NCBI GenBank assembly: GCA_903896615.1
Contig: CAITYM010000028.1
Coordinates: 1 to 62,833, forward strand
Source: an uncultured Burkholderiales bacterium
GTDB taxonomy: Bacteria > Pseudomonadota > Gammaproteobacteria > Burkholderiales > Burkholderiaceae_C
DNA length: 62,833 nt
Direction of reading: 5' to 3'
Below are positions 28,904 through 39,352 of the stretch, one piece after another. Numbering within the stretch: the stretch's first letter is position 1; each line of letters starts with the position of its first letter. The notes under the pieces were generated by a model that was not told the DNA's origin, did not search any database, and saw only the letters and a program-made list of their open reading frames with translations. The position numbers and the translations under genes were made by a program.

Positions 28904-29335
28904 CTACCGCGCTCGGTTTATTTTGGAATACATTCGCCACATAAAACCAGTCGCACATAACCACTGCGCAAAATAAAGTGCGCTGCCTACGGAGTGCCAA
29001 AACGCCAAATCATCGCGTTCCAAGATGCGAGGTGCGACTACGAACTCGAGTAAAAGGGCCAATAACATGCCCGTAATTACCCATCCCGACGGTTGGGCTT
29101 TTACACTTTCACGGCTAAATAAAGTGTCATCCTGAAGTTGCCTTCTCGCTGCAACTATCAATCCAAGTCCACAAACTATACACACCCATGTCTGAGCGCT
29201 AAAAAGCACTGCAGCCATGCGCCCGGCTTCTGCGGGTGTAGCCATATTTGAAAATAAGAGTGGTACCACCATAAAGCCCACAGCGCTCAAACTGCCCCAC
29301 CAAAAGGCTGCTAAAAAAAGTTTGAGTCTACCCAT
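28904..29335 (-). CDS. DUF4149 (TMEM205-like) membrane protein
   Basis: 143 residues with four hydrophobic segments; the start LFLAAFWWGSLSAVGFMVVPLLFSNM and a conserved pattern around helix 2 match the DUF4149 family often found between yhbY and greA in Burkholderiales. Integral inner-membrane protein of unknown function. It lies 27 bp downstream of greA on the same strand. Confidence 0.85.
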   Translation of the reverse strand: MGRLKLFLAAFWWGSLSAVGFMVVPLLFSNMATPAEAGRMAAVLFSAQTWVCIVCGLGLIVAARRQLQDDTLFSRESVKAQPSGWVITGMLLALLLEFVVAPRILERDDLAFWHSVGSALYFAQWLCATGFMWRMYSKINRAR

Positions 29336-29362
29336 GATCGTGTTTAATATTTAAATTGGATG

Positions 29363-29839
29363 TCAAACGTAAGACACTGCAACTATTTCATAACGTTTTT
29401 CCCCACCCGGGGCCTGCACAACTGCTGAGTCACCCTCCTCCTTACCTATCAAAGCACGCGCAATGGGACTGCTGACGTTGATAAGGCCTAATTTAAGATC
29501 TGCTTCATCTTCGCCTACTATTTGGTAAGTAACTTTCTCTCCAGAGGACTCGTCTTCTAATTCGACAGTACTACCAAACACCACAAGCCCTTCTGCGTTT
29601 AAGGAGCTTGGATCAATAACCTGAGCTACGGATAGCTTGCTCTCAATCTCTTGTATCCGACCTTCGATAAATCCTTGCCTGTCCTTAGCTGCCTCATATT
29701 CGGCGTTCTCCGACAAGTCCCCCTGGGCGCGAGCTTCGGAGATTGCATTGATTACCCATGGACGGTCAACAGTTTTAAGGCGATGGAGCTCATCTTTGAG
29801 TTGTTCAGCACCGCGTTTAGTAATTGGTATAGTTGCCAT
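29363..29839 (-). CDS. greA: Transcription elongation factor GreA
   Basis: 158 residues. It has the N-terminal coiled coil (TKRGAEQLKDELHRLK, with the acidic tip near NAISEARAQGDLSENAEYEAAKD) and the C-terminal FKBP-like domain (GSTVELEDESSGE ... GEDEADLKLGLINVSSPIARALIG). GreA inserts into the secondary channel of RNA polymerase and stimulates cleavage of backtracked transcripts. Located downstream of carB, as in related genomes. Confidence 0.97.
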   Translation of the reverse strand: MATIPITKRGAEQLKDELHRLKTVDRPWVINAISEARAQGDLSENAEYEAAKDRQGFIEGRIQEIESKLSVAQVIDPSSLNAEGLVVFGSTVELEDESSGEKVTYQIVGEDEADLKLGLINVSSPIARALIGKEEGDSAVVQAPGGEKRYEIVAVSYV

Positions 29840-30017
29840 AATAGAAAGATTTTATTCTCGAAATTACTCATTAAATGCCAAAACACGAAATCTAAGATTC
29901 GTATTATGACGCTTCAAATTTAGAAAGCACTCAGGTCAAACGAGCCTATTTGGGCCGTTTGAAATGAGCACTCTCAGCTGAGATTAGAGCTTGCTAAGCC
30001 TTCACCTGGGATGATTA

Positions 30018-33000
30018 TTAAGCCAATTGTGCATGCATTTCTTGGACCGAATAAACCTCAAGCGTATCCATGTGCTTCATACCCTCAACCGCTGCTTCTG
30101 CACCAGCCATTGTTGTAATAGTCGTTACTCGTGCCATAAGAGAGGAGGTTCGAATTTGACGTGAGTCTGCAATCGCATTACGTCGCTCTTCGACAGTATT
30201 AATGACCATTGCAATCTCATTGTTTTTAATCATATCAACCACATGAGGCCGGCCTTCTGCGACTTTATAGACCGCTGTGACCATCAAGCCTGCAGCGCTA
30301 ATAGCCGCAGCAGTCCCCTTTGTCGCAACCAACTCAAAGCCCATTTCCAACAAACTTCGAGCAAGCTCAACGGCTCTAGGTTTGTCGTTATTTTTAACGG
30401 TCAAGAAAATCTTATTCACCTCATCTGTTGGGCGAGGAAAACGTGTGCCAGCCCCTATTTGACTCTTCACAAAGGCTTCACCAAAGGTTTTACCAACTCC
30501 CATGACCTCACCTGTTGACTTCATCTCAGGACCCAAAATAGTATCTACACCTGGGAATTTAACAAATGGGAATACAGCCTCTTTCACACTGAAATAAGGA
30601 GGGTGAACTTCACGAGTTACGCCTTGCGAGGCCAGTGTTTGTCCAACCATACAGCGGGCTGCAACTTTTGCGAGTTGAATTCCAGTTGCTTTGCTGACAT
30701 AAGGAACTGTCCGGCTGGCTCTTGGGTTTACTTCTAAAACATAGATCACATCGCGACCATTTTGCTTTTGAATGGCAAACTGAACATTCATCAGTCCTAC
30801 AACATTTAATCCCTTTGCCATTGCAGCCGTTTGAATCTTTAATTCATTTACAGTTTGTACAGACAATGAGTAGGGTGGCAATGAACAAGCTGAGTCACCG
30901 CTGTGAACCCCTGCTTGCTCGATGTGCTCCATGACGCCTCCAATAAATACATCAACTCCATCACATAGAGCATCCACATCACACTCAATAGCATCATTTA
31001 AAAATCGGTCCAAAAGCACTGGCGAATCGTGACTAACCTTAACTGCCTCACGCATGTAACGCTCAAGGTCCTTTTGTTCGTGCACGATCTCCATTGCACG
31101 ACCGCCTAAAACATAGCTTGGACGCACGACGAGTGGGTAGCCTAGATCTTGGGCTTTCTCGAGTGCATCAGCCTCTGTTCTAGCTGTAGCGTTAGGGGGT
31201 TGCAATAGCTTTAAATCATGTAATAACTTTTGGAACCGCTCCCGGTCTTCTGCCGCGTCAATCATGTCAGGGCTTGTTCCAATAATAGGAACACCCGCAG
31301 CCTCGAGCCCCAATGCAAGCTTCAAAGGAGTCTGGCCGCCGTACTGAACAATGACCCCATAAGGCTTTTCTTTATCAACAATTTCAAGTACATCTTCTAG
31401 AGTCAATGGCTCAAAATAGAGTCGATCGCTGGTGTCATAGTCAGTAGAAACAGTCTCGGGATTGCAATTGACCATGATCGTTTCATAACCATCCTCTCGC
31501 ATCGCAAGGGCGGCGTGAACACAGCAGTAATCAAACTCGATGCCCTGACCAATACGGTTTGGGCCTCCACCGAGTACCATAATTTTTTTATTATTTGTAG
31601 GCTCGGCTTCGCACTCCTCCTCATAGCACGAGTACATGTAGGCTGTACCTGTCTCAAACTCTGCTGCACAGGTATCAACACGCTTATAGACAGGTCTAAC
31701 ACCAAGTGCGTGCCTCCTCTTCCTAACTGCGTCCTCAGTTGTTTTTAGTAACTTAGCCAATCGCCTATCAGAGAAGCCTTTTTGCTTCAGTTTTCTGAGG
31801 GATACAGCATCTATTTCCCCTAAGGCCTCAGCACCCTTGGATTCTGTAAGTCGATCAATGTCGAGTTCAATCTTGATGATCTCTTCAATTTGTACCAAGA
31901 ACCAAGGATCTATCTTGGTGAGTGCGTGAACTTCGTCAACACTCATACCTTGTCCAAATGCGTCTCCAACATACCAAATTCGTTCTGGCCCAGGTTCACC
32001 CAGCTCTTTTTCTAAAACTTCGCGGTCCTCAGTCTTTTGGTTCATCCCATCAACACCGACCTCTAGACCTCTAAGCGCCTTTTGAAATGACTCTTGGAAT
32101 GTTCTACCCATTGCCATCACCTCACCCACAGACTTCATCTGAGTTGTAAGTCTGGAGTCAGCTTGGGGGAATTTCTCAAAAGCAAATCTTGGAATCTTGG
32201 TAACGACATAATCGATACTTGGCTCAAAACTGGCTGGAGTTGCACCCCCAGTAATCTCATTTCTAAGCTCATCTAAGGTGTATCCAACTGCAAGCTTAGC
32301 TGCGACCTTAGCAATCGGGAACCCAGTAGCCTTAGAGGCCAATGCTGAGGACCTAGATACCCGTGGGTTCATCTCAATCACAATCATGCGCCCGTCTACA
32401 GGATTCACTGCAAACTGAACATTAGAGCCACCCGTGTCAACGCCAATCTCGCGCAAAACTGCGAGAGAGGCATTGCGCATAATTTGATATTCTTTATCTG
32501 TAAGCGTTTGGGCTGGTGCAACGGTTATTGAGTCCCCCGTGTGCACACCCATGGGATCCAAATTCTCAATGGAGCAGACAATAATACAGTTATCCGCTTT
32601 GTCCCTCACAACTTCCATCTCAAACTCTTTCCAGCCAAGCAAGGACTCTTCAATCAGAAGCTCATTTGTGGGCGAGGCCTCTAGGCCGCGTTTACAAATA
32701 GTCTCAAATTCTTCTGAGTTATATGCAATCCCTCCTCCAGTCCCCCCAAGCGTGAAACTTGGTCTGATCACGGTTGGGAAACCCAAAGATTTTTGTACCG
32801 CCCATGCCTCATCCATGCTGTGAGCAATACCTGAGCGCGCAGAGCCCAGTCCAATTTTGGTCATTGCATCTTTGAATTTCAATCGATCCTCGGCCTTATC
32901 GATGGCCTCAGGGCTAGCACCAATCAACTCAACGTTGTATTTCTTAAGAATGCCGTTATGCCATAAATCTAGCGCGCAATTAAGTGCAGTTTGACCTCCC

Positions 33001-33269
33001 ATTGTGGGTAGGATGGCGTCAGGACGCTCTTTTGCAATTATTTTTTCAACAGTTTGCCAAGTAATCGGTTCAATGTAGGTGACATCCGCTGTGGAGGGAT
33101 CTGTCATGATCGTTGCAGGATTGCTGTTGATCAAGATGACTTTAAATCCCTCCTCACGCAAAGCCTTACAGGCCTGTACTCCAGAGTAATCAAATTCACA
33201 GGCCTGTCCAATGATGATAGGGCCTGCGCCAATGATCAGAATACTTTTTATATCAGTGCGCTTGGGCAT
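30018..33269 (-). CDS. carB: Carbamoyl-phosphate synthase large subunit
   Basis: 1083 residues, full length. Two homologous ATP-grasp halves are visible: [20 protein letters not shown] in the first and [17 protein letters not shown] in the second (about residue 568), each with [10 protein letters not shown] or GGRAMEIVH glycine loops, then the C-terminal MGS-like allosteric domain (about 945-1083). Makes carbamoyl phosphate for pyrimidine and arginine synthesis. Its ATG directly follows the stop codon of carA with no gap. Confidence 0.98.
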   Translation of the reverse strand: MPKRTDIKSILIIGAGPIIIGQACEFDYSGVQACKALREEGFKVILINSNPATIMTDPSTADVTYIEPITWQTVEKIIAKERPDAILPTMGGQTALNCALDLWHNGILKKYNVELIGASPEAIDKAEDRLKFKDAMTKIGLGSARSGIAHSMDEAWAVQKSLGFPTVIRPSFTLGGTGGGIAYNSEEFETICKRGLEASPTNELLIEESLLGWKEFEMEVVRDKADNCIIVCSIENLDPMGVHTGDSITVAPAQTLTDKEYQIMRNASLAVLREIGVDTGGSNVQFAVNPVDGRMIVIEMNPRVSRSSALASKATGFPIAKVAAKLAVGYTLDELRNEITGGATPASFEPSIDYVVTKIPRFAFEKFPQADSRLTTQMKSVGEVMAMGRTFQESFQKALRGLEVGVDGMNQKTEDREVLEKELGEPGPERIWYVGDAFGQGMSVDEVHALTKIDPWFLVQIEEIIKIELDIDRLTESKGAEALGEIDAVSLRKLKQKGFSDRRLAKLLKTTEDAVRKRRHALGVRPVYKRVDTCAAEFETGTAYMYSCYEEECEAEPTNNKKIMVLGGGPNRIGQGIEFDYCCVHAALAMREDGYETIMVNCNPETVSTDYDTSDRLYFEPLTLEDVLEIVDKEKPYGVIVQYGGQTPLKLALGLEAAGVPIIGTSPDMIDAAEDRERFQKLLHDLKLLQPPNATARTEADALEKAQDLGYPLVVRPSYVLGGRAMEIVHEQKDLERYMREAVKVSHDSPVLLDRFLNDAIECDVDALCDGVDVFIGGVMEHIEQAGVHSGDSACSLPPYSLSVQTVNELKIQTAAMAKGLNVVGLMNVQFAIQKQNGRDVIYVLEVNPRASRTVPYVSKATGIQLAKVAARCMVGQTLASQGVTREVHPPYFSVKEAVFPFVKFPGVDTILGPEMKSTGEVMGVGKTFGEAFVKSQIGAGTRFPRPTDEVNKIFLTVKNNDKPRAVELARSLLEMGFELVATKGTAAAISAAGLMVTAVYKVAEGRPHVVDMIKNNEIAMVINTVEERRNAIADSRQIRTSSLMARVTTITTMAGAEAAVEGMKHMDTLEVYSVQEMHAQLA

Positions 33270-34445
33270 TTATCTCTTCTCCATGAGCGCAGTAAAGCGA
33301 TCAAATAAATAGGCAATATCGTGTGGTCCAGGGGACGCTTCTGGGTGACCCTGAAAACAAAAAGCTGGACGATCGGTGCGCATCAAACCTTGAATGGTTG
33401 AGTCAAACAAAGACACATGAGTGACTTTTAAGTTTGCAGGCAAGGACTCTGCTTTTACTGCAAATCCGTGATTTTGACTTGTAATTGAAACGCGCGTACT
33501 TGAAATCTCTTGCACCGGATGGTTAGCGCCGTGGTGGCCAAATTTCATCTTAAATGTTTTTGCGCCGCTAGCAAGTGCCATGATTTGATGTCCCAAACAG
33601 ATACCAAAGGTTGGGATACCCGCATCAATAATCGATCTAGCAGCATCAATGGCGTAGACACAAGGTTCTGGGTCCCCAGGTCCATTAGATAGGAAAACAC
33701 CGCTTGGATTGAGAGCCATCACTTCTTTGGCCGATGTTTTTGCCGGTACCACAGTCACTCTACACCCACGCTCGCTTAACATCCGTAGGATATTTCTTTT
33801 GACCCCGAAATCATAGGCAACGACATGGTGCTTAAGAGTCTTAGGAGTTCCATACCCTTTTCCGAGGATCCACTCAGACTCGGTCCACTCAAAGGACTTG
33901 GTAACCGATACCTTTTGAGCAAGGTCCAAACCACTCATTGAAGGGGCACTCCTGGCTGCAGCCAATGCTTTTTCGGTCGCAGCCTTCATTGCTTTTGGAT
34001 CTAGCACTTGACCTGCAGGTAATGCAAGGATTGCGCCATTTTGAGCGCCGTGTGTTCTAAGTCGTTTAGTCAAGCTTCGGGTATCAATGCCTGCTATTGC
34101 TACTGTGCCATTACGAATCAAATAATCACTCAAGTTCTCGGTGCTTCTAAAGTTAGAGGCAATCAAGGGCAAGTCTTTAATAATTAAACCAGCAGCCTGG
34201 ATTTTGTCGGACTCAATATCTTCACGATTTACACCGTAATTTCCGATATGCGGATAGGTAAGCGTGACGATCTGTTGGCAGTAACTTGGGTCGGTAAGAA
34301 TTTCTTGATACCCGGTAAGCGATGTATTAAATACAACTTCGCCTACCGTTTGCCCAGGAGCTCCGATGGAATGCCCCACATAGACCGTACCGTCTGCAAG
34401 CGCCAAAAAGGCAGGAGGGGATTTCCCCTGAAGAGACAAAAGCAA
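33270..34445 (-). CDS. carA: Carbamoyl-phosphate synthase small subunit
   Basis: About 391 residues; the glutaminase subunit that delivers ammonia to CarB. N-terminal domain [15 protein letters not shown] ... [11 protein letters not shown]; class I amidotransferase domain with nucleophile Cys in [12 protein letters not shown] and the His-Glu pair in [10 protein letters not shown] place the start at TTG 34445, giving [19 protein letters not shown], the usual Burkholderiales N-terminus, with GGAG upstream. A GTG at 34481 would add 12 residues but lacks a clear ribosome site. Confidence 0.97.
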   Translation of the reverse strand: MLLSLQGKSPPAFLALADGTVYVGHSIGAPGQTVGEVVFNTSLTGYQEILTDPSYCQQIVTLTYPHIGNYGVNREDIESDKIQAAGLIIKDLPLIASNFRSTENLSDYLIRNGTVAIAGIDTRSLTKRLRTHGAQNGAILALPAGQVLDPKAMKAATEKALAAARSAPSMSGLDLAQKVSVTKSFEWTESEWILGKGYGTPKTLKHHVVAYDFGVKRNILRMLSERGCRVTVVPAKTSAKEVMALNPSGVFLSNGPGDPEPCVYAIDAARSIIDAGIPTFGICLGHQIMALASGAKTFKMKFGHHGANHPVQEISSTRVSITSQNHGFAVKAESLPANLKVTHVSLFDSTIQGLMRTDRPAFCFQGHPEASPGPHDIAYLFDRFTALMEKR

Positions 34446-34884
34446 TGGGTTCTCCGTATATTTCGGTGACGCCCATCGCACCTTTTAAGAGCTAACTCTT
34501 CGAGGGTGTGTTTGTTCGAGGGATTGGTCTGTAATTAGAGCGTGGGCGTAGGGTTAGAAGGTGCTAAAAAGCACTTCATTATAGCCGAGCCCAATATAGC
34601 AGTATTGAACTCTTTCTAGCAATGACATTTAAGGCGCTTTAGTATGGCACTAACACATTTGTATACAAAATAACCAACAAATGAAATGATTGGTCCTAAT
34701 GTAAAAACTTTTAACTGATAGACTTTATACGCCTAGCCATTTTAAAAACATACCTGCGTGTTTTAATATCTTTAAGAATACAAAAATTACTAACCAAACA
34801 GGAATTTAAAAACCCACCTAAATCTTTACGTAATTAGGTGGGTCCTTCGTGTCCAGAGATACTTGGATTAAATCCTTTTCTTGA
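34446..34884. other. Intergenic region upstream of carA
   Basis: About 440 bp without a gene. It holds a short hairpin, GTGCT AAAA AGCAC, at 34561-34574 in the carA leader (possibly promoter-proximal), an AT-rich stretch likely to carry the carA promoter, and the terminator of the terC gene at 34808-34842. No arginine or pyrimidine operator could be identified by eye. Confidence 0.6.
34808..34842 (-). terminator. Rho-independent terminator after the TerC gene
   Basis: On the minus strand CCCACCTAA ... TTAGGTGGG, a perfect 9-bp stem with a 12-nt loop, followed by TTTTT. It lies about 40 bp past the TerC-family stop codon. Confidence 0.9.
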
Positions 34885-35583
34885 TCAGCTCTTTTCTAAA
34901 GTTGCTCGGGCCTTGTGCCTATTCTCTATGAACTTACCGGTAGCCAAAACGATAATTGCTCCCAAAGCTGGGAATACGATATTGGCATTTGGAACATTAG
35001 CAGCAACAAACTCAGCAATAGCTGGGTCTTCCACCATCATTTCACCCGCAACATAACCCAGCAGTGCAGCACCCAGTGTAATGACCACAGGAAAACGATC
35101 CATTAGTCTCATTATTAACGCACTTCCAAACAAGATAAGAGGGATCGTAATCACCATTCCAATAAAGAGCATCCAAGTATGTCCTTTTGCAACTGCGGCC
35201 ATACCAAGCACGTTATCAAGACTCATCACAATATCAGCGATGATGATGATCTTTACGGCTTCCCAAAAGTGTGCGCCACTCTCTACATCATCACCCTCAT
35301 CCTCGGGGACCAGTAGTTTTACAGCGATCCAAATCAACAAGACGCTGCCAATAAGTGCAACATACGGAATATCAAGCAAATAAGATGCAGCAGCAGTAAG
35401 CCCTGTCATGAGGACAATAATTCCGATTGCACCAACCATAAAAGCCATCTTTGCTTGCTTGGCAGGCAATGAGCGGCAAGCAAGTGCAATAACAACTGCA
35501 TTATCCCCACTGAGAACTACGTTGATAATACAAATCTGTAAAAGAGCCCACCAAGTATCTGGATTGGTAAACAACTCGACCAT
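34885..35583 (-). CDS. TerC family membrane protein
   Basis: 232 residues with about seven hydrophobic segments. The family signature of acidic residues in membrane helices is present: VLSGDNAVVIALACRSL near residue 25 and ADIVMSLDNVLGMAAVAKG near 115. TerC/YkoY/YjbE members are linked to metal (notably manganese) export or metalation of exported proteins; a tellurite role is historical. A good ribosome site GAGGAG precedes the ATG. Monocistronic, with its own terminator. Confidence 0.92.
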   Translation of the reverse strand: MVELFTNPDTWWALLQICIINVVLSGDNAVVIALACRSLPAKQAKMAFMVGAIGIIVLMTGLTAAASYLLDIPYVALIGSVLLIWIAVKLLVPEDEGDDVESGAHFWEAVKIIIIADIVMSLDNVLGMAAVAKGHTWMLFIGMVITIPLILFGSALIMRLMDRFPVVITLGAALLGYVAGEMMVEDPAIAEFVAANVPNANIVFPALGAIIVLATGKFIENRHKARATLEKS

Positions 35584-35763
35584 AAGAAACTCCTCAGCAA
35601 TTAATAGTGAAAGGGCAATAAATTAGTTGAAATGGATTCTATGAGAAAAAACTCCATTCGAACAAAGTGAAATCACTAAGTTGAGGCTGAATTTATTGAA
35701 TTAATTTCACGCGGCGCACACCCTTACAAGCTTGTAGCCATCTAAATGCACAAGTACGGGTCA

Positions 35764-36606
35764 TCAAGACGGAATTAACCCCTCAGAAGTCCATTCGGTA
35801 ATGGCAATGTAGCCATCCAAAGCTGCGATTACGAGGATATTATTAAAGGTATGAACAACGTGCCCCGGCGTATCCTGGTGTACTTCTGTCCATCCAAGTG
35901 CGCGTTTAACCTTTACGCGGTAACCATTTACATGAGCAATGACCTCGTGGATGCCAAATGAGTCAACAACTCTTAAAATGTCAGCTACATTACTAATGAA
36001 GTTAAGCGTTTTATCAGCATCACTCCATAATCGCCAAAATTCACTAGGCGGTTGTGGGGTAGAGTTTTGCCAAAGTAAAGCGAAATTTTGCGCAACCCTC
36101 ACAGCCAACCTTTTGTTAGCCATTTGAATTTTGATATCCAAAATATCGTGCGTATCCGTTTGAGCCAACTCAAACTCTTCCCTATCTAAGATATCGCCCG
36201 AATCAAAGGTAGGCGCCAATTTATGACAAGTCACACCCCATTTTGCCCACTTTTCCTGGATTGCTCTAATCATTGGATACGGACCCCGACCGGCGGGAAG
36301 TGGGGAGGGATGAAAATTAATTGCATACTTAAGATACGGCACCCAATCCGGGATCTTGAAGCTGTAACTTGCAACAACCAATGCATCGCATCCTAAGGCG
36401 CTAAGTCCTTGCAAGTCTTCAGTTTTAATAGGAGATAACTGAATGGGGAGCCCGCGCTGAACAGCAAAATTGAGGGTGGCGTTAACAGGAAAGACTCGGC
36501 TATCATCAGAGGGAAGAGTAAAGAGTTTGACTGGAGTCCAACCCGCATTGACAAAAGACTCTATTATTCCCAAATACCGATCAGACGCAGTGAAAGCAAA
36601 ACGCAT
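35764..36606 (-). CDS. Formyltransferase family protein (methionyl-tRNA formyltransferase fold)
   Basis: 280 residues. Formyl_trans_N fold with the catalytic Asn-His region AINFHPSPLPAGRGPYP near residue 95-111 and the Asp loop in APTFDSGDILDREE near 140, followed by a C-terminal domain of about 80 residues with OB-fold-like character (YRVKVKRALGWTE). The catalytic triad Asn, His and Asp is therefore intact. It is too divergent in the N-terminus to be a typical Fmt, and could formylate a sugar nucleotide or other amine with 10-formyl-tetrahydrofolate. It abuts the glycosyltransferase island, being divergent from the first TPR-GT41 gene. Confidence 0.8.
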   Translation of the reverse strand: MRFAFTASDRYLGIIESFVNAGWTPVKLFTLPSDDSRVFPVNATLNFAVQRGLPIQLSPIKTEDLQGLSALGCDALVVASYSFKIPDWVPYLKYAINFHPSPLPAGRGPYPMIRAIQEKWAKWGVTCHKLAPTFDSGDILDREEFELAQTDTHDILDIKIQMANKRLAVRVAQNFALLWQNSTPQPPSEFWRLWSDADKTLNFISNVADILRVVDSFGIHEVIAHVNGYRVKVKRALGWTEVHQDTPGHVVHTFNNILVIAALDGYIAITEWTSEGLIPS

Positions 36607-36801
36607 GGGGATTCCATAAAAAAATTTAATTTGAATTAACCAAATTATTCTGGCTAATAACTACAAGGTGCTAAAGATAGTCTTGACCCATTTTCACGTA
36701 GCCGCTAGATTGTAATCTTCGTTAAGAATCCAATCGCTTTAGAGCCAAAACTTCTAAAAAATCTCACTATTTTAAAATTTTTCGATAAATTGACTTGCAA
36801 G

Positions 36802-39348
36802 ATGAAGCTTGAACAAACGATTAAAACAGCTTTAAGTTTTCATGAAAGTGGCGAATTGAGTCAAGCCATTAGTTTGTATCAAAGCGTAATCGACCAAAAC
36901 CCAACCCACTTCCAAGCCCTAAATCTCATCGGGCTTGCATACCAACAAATGGGACGCGATCAAGAAGCCTTAGAAGTGTTTGGGGTCGCAATTCAAATTA
37001 ATCCAAACCACGCACTCCCCCACTACAGCGCGGGTTCTTCAGCACTCAAATTAGGGCAGTATGCACAGGCACTTGAGCACCTAGATACCGCCATCGCCTT
37101 TGGGCCGAGTGATGCTCAGGCGCTCATAAACAAGGGCATAGCACTCCATAAATTGGGCTTTTTAGAGCGTGCTCGCAAGATCTATTTATTAGCCATAAGG
37201 GTGGCACCTGAAATACCAACAGCGCACTTTAATCTGGGTTGTACGCTGCAGGAGATGAGGTTCACTGAGGCTTTGGAATTGGCAATTCAAAGTTATGAGG
37301 CATCTATTGCTTTGAACCCTCAAGACCCCTTGGTTTACAACAATTTGGGGAATGCTTTCAAAACAAAGAAAAACTATAAAAAGGGATTGTTCGCGTTTGC
37401 CCGTGCGGTAGCTCTTAACTCCCAAATTGCTGTTTCCTTTTACAACAAGGGGACAACTGAATTTTTTGCAAAAAATTACACACAATCAGCCCGCGATCTT
37501 AAACGCGCTGTAGAGCTCGACCCCCACTCCTCAGCGAGTTGGAATAATCTTGGTAATGCACTAAAGGAACTAAATCTTCACAAGGATGCCTTGCAAGCTT
37601 ATGAGCAAGTTCTAAGCCTAACAACAGATCAGCCAAGTAGTGAAACTTTTTACAACATAGGTATCGTTCAACATGAACTTAGCTTGTATACACAGGCTTG
37701 CGAGAGTTACACCCGCGCCCTAGAAATTGACCCCTATTATTCGCAAGCACTTAACGCACGAGCTATTACTTATAGGCACCTAAAATTTTTTGATCAAGCA
37801 ATTGCCGACTTTAAAAGTGTGCTTCTTATAGACCCCGAGTTTGAATATGCCTTGGGGAATTTATTACATACCCAGATGCACATTGCTGATTGGTCGACTT
37901 GGAATACATACGTAGATCCACTCCATCATTCAAAGTTATCCATCAGCTCAGGTACGGATAACTCAACTGCTGACTCAAAAAACACCTTGAAATCTCAAAT
38001 ATTGATGGGTAAGAAAGCTTCACATCCCTTCCCAGTGTTGGCGCTTTATGATGATGCTGAGTTGAATTTAAAGGCCTCAGTGATTTGGTTTAAAGACAAG
38101 CACCCTGAACTTAATGATACCGAGACGGCATTACACCCCGACCCTATCACTGAACCCGCTAAACCCCTAGTCGTAAACTTAAAAACCAAAATTGAACATA
38201 AAACGAGACGCAAAAGCACTCGCACTCGCACTCGCATTCGTATAGCCTACCTATCGGCCGATTTTCACAATCACGCAACTGCCTACTTAATCGCAGAGCT
38301 ACTTGAACTGCATAATAGGGATGAGTTTGAAATCTATGCAGTTTCGTTTGGTCCTAAAACTCAGGACGCAATGCAAACTCGCATTTCCTCAGCCGTTAAT
38401 CATTTTATAGATGTAAGCCATCTAAATGATCAGGAAATAGCAGAACTTTGTCGCTCAATGGAAATAGATATAGCCGTTGATTTAAAAGGCTACACCTTGC
38501 AAAGCCGATTCAATATCTTTATGCACAGGTGCGCACCCATTCAAGTGGGATATCTTGGCTACCCAGGAACAAGCGGATCAAATTGTATGGATTACCTGAT
38601 AGCCGATCAAATTTGCATACCTAAAGAGGACAAATGCTTTTATTCAGAAAAAATTGTATTCATGCCTCACTCCTATCAAGTGAACGACGCTAAAAGGAAT
38701 ATCAAAAAATGCTTACAAACAAAGACCGAGTTGGGCCTTCCGGTGTCAGGCTTTGTATATTGCTGCTTCAACAATACTTACAAAATTACCCCAAAGATTT
38801 TTGAGACTTGGATGTATATATTGAGCCAGGTAGAACGAAGCGTGATTTGGCTACTAGAAGATAGTGAAATTATTACGAAAAACCTAAGAATTGCTGCAAA
38901 GTCGTATTTAATTGACCCTGATCGCCTTGTATTTGCAAAACGAACGGAATTAGACGAGCATTTAGGAAGACATATTCATGCAGATTTATTTTTAGACACA
39001 CTGCCGTACAACGCTCACACAACCGCAAGCGACGCTCTTTGGGCTGGACTGCCAGTGCTGACAATAAAAGGAAATAGTTTTGCGGGTAGAGTTGCCTCAA
39101 GCTTACTCGATGCGATAGGTTTAAGTGATTTGATTACACATTGCAATCAGACCTATATCGAAAAAGCGGTTCATTTGGGTAAAAACCCAAACGAAATGAC
39201 TAGATTAAAAGATCGATTAAATAAAAGTAAACTGAGCTACCCCCTATTCAACACAAAGCAATTTACTATGGATTTGGAAAGTGCATACAAATTAATGCTA
39301 GATAGGCACTACAGGGGAACAAAGCCAGATCATTTAGAAGTTACATAA
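36802..39348 (+). CDS. TPR-GT41 glycosyltransferase (O-GlcNAc transferase / SPINDLY type), copy 1
   Basis: About 848 residues. The N-terminal 360 residues are tetratricopeptide repeats (for example GNALKELNLHKDALQAYEQVL). A low-complexity basic linker (about 385-475) contains TRTRTRIR encoded by a hexanucleotide repeat. The GT41 catalytic region starts near residue 479: LSADFHNHATAYL, DLKGYT, APIQVGYLGYPGTSG, CCFNNTYKITP, and the UDP-binding ADLFLDTLPYNAHTTASDALWAG. These match eukaryotic OGT and plant SPY motifs, so it should transfer a sugar (GlcNAc or another nucleotide-linked sugar) to Ser/Thr of proteins in the cytoplasm. The ATG at 36802 is preferred to TTG 36790. Confidence 0.9.
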   Translation: MKLEQTIKTALSFHESGELSQAISLYQSVIDQNPTHFQALNLIGLAYQQMGRDQEALEVFGVAIQINPNHALPHYSAGSSALKLGQYAQALEHLDTAIAFGPSDAQALINKGIALHKLGFLERARKIYLLAIRVAPEIPTAHFNLGCTLQEMRFTEALELAIQSYEASIALNPQDPLVYNNLGNAFKTKKNYKKGLFAFARAVALNSQIAVSFYNKGTTEFFAKNYTQSARDLKRAVELDPHSSASWNNLGNALKELNLHKDALQAYEQVLSLTTDQPSSETFYNIGIVQHELSLYTQACESYTRALEIDPYYSQALNARAITYRHLKFFDQAIADFKSVLLIDPEFEYALGNLLHTQMHIADWSTWNTYVDPLHHSKLSISSGTDNSTADSKNTLKSQILMGKKASHPFPVLALYDDAELNLKASVIWFKDKHPELNDTETALHPDPITEPAKPLVVNLKTKIEHKTRRKSTRTRTRIRIAYLSADFHNHATAYLIAELLELHNRDEFEIYAVSFGPKTQDAMQTRISSAVNHFIDVSHLNDQEIAELCRSMEIDIAVDLKGYTLQSRFNIFMHRCAPIQVGYLGYPGTSGSNCMDYLIADQICIPKEDKCFYSEKIVFMPHSYQVNDAKRNIKKCLQTKTELGLPVSGFVYCCFNNTYKITPKIFETWMYILSQVERSVIWLLEDSEIITKNLRIAAKSYLIDPDRLVFAKRTELDEHLGRHIHADLFLDTLPYNAHTTASDALWAGLPVLTIKGNSFAGRVASSLLDAIGLSDLITHCNQTYIEKAVHLGKNPNEMTRLKDRLNKSKLSYPLFNTKQFTMDLESAYKLMLDRHYRGTKPDHLEVT
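38216..38239 (+). repeat. Hexanucleotide repeat (GCACTC)3-GCATTC inside a TPR-GT41 gene
   Basis: Four tandem 6-bp units, the last with one substitution, coding for the alternating Thr-Arg run in the linker between the TPR and catalytic domains. Copy-number change would lengthen the linker by two residues at a time, without frameshift. Confidence 0.85.
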
Positions 39349-39352
39349 AATT

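Noticed and set aside
34561-34574. Hairpin upstream of carA as an attenuator
   Set aside because: Stem is only 5 bp and no leader peptide or alternative structure could be identified; kept only as a note in the intergenic entry.
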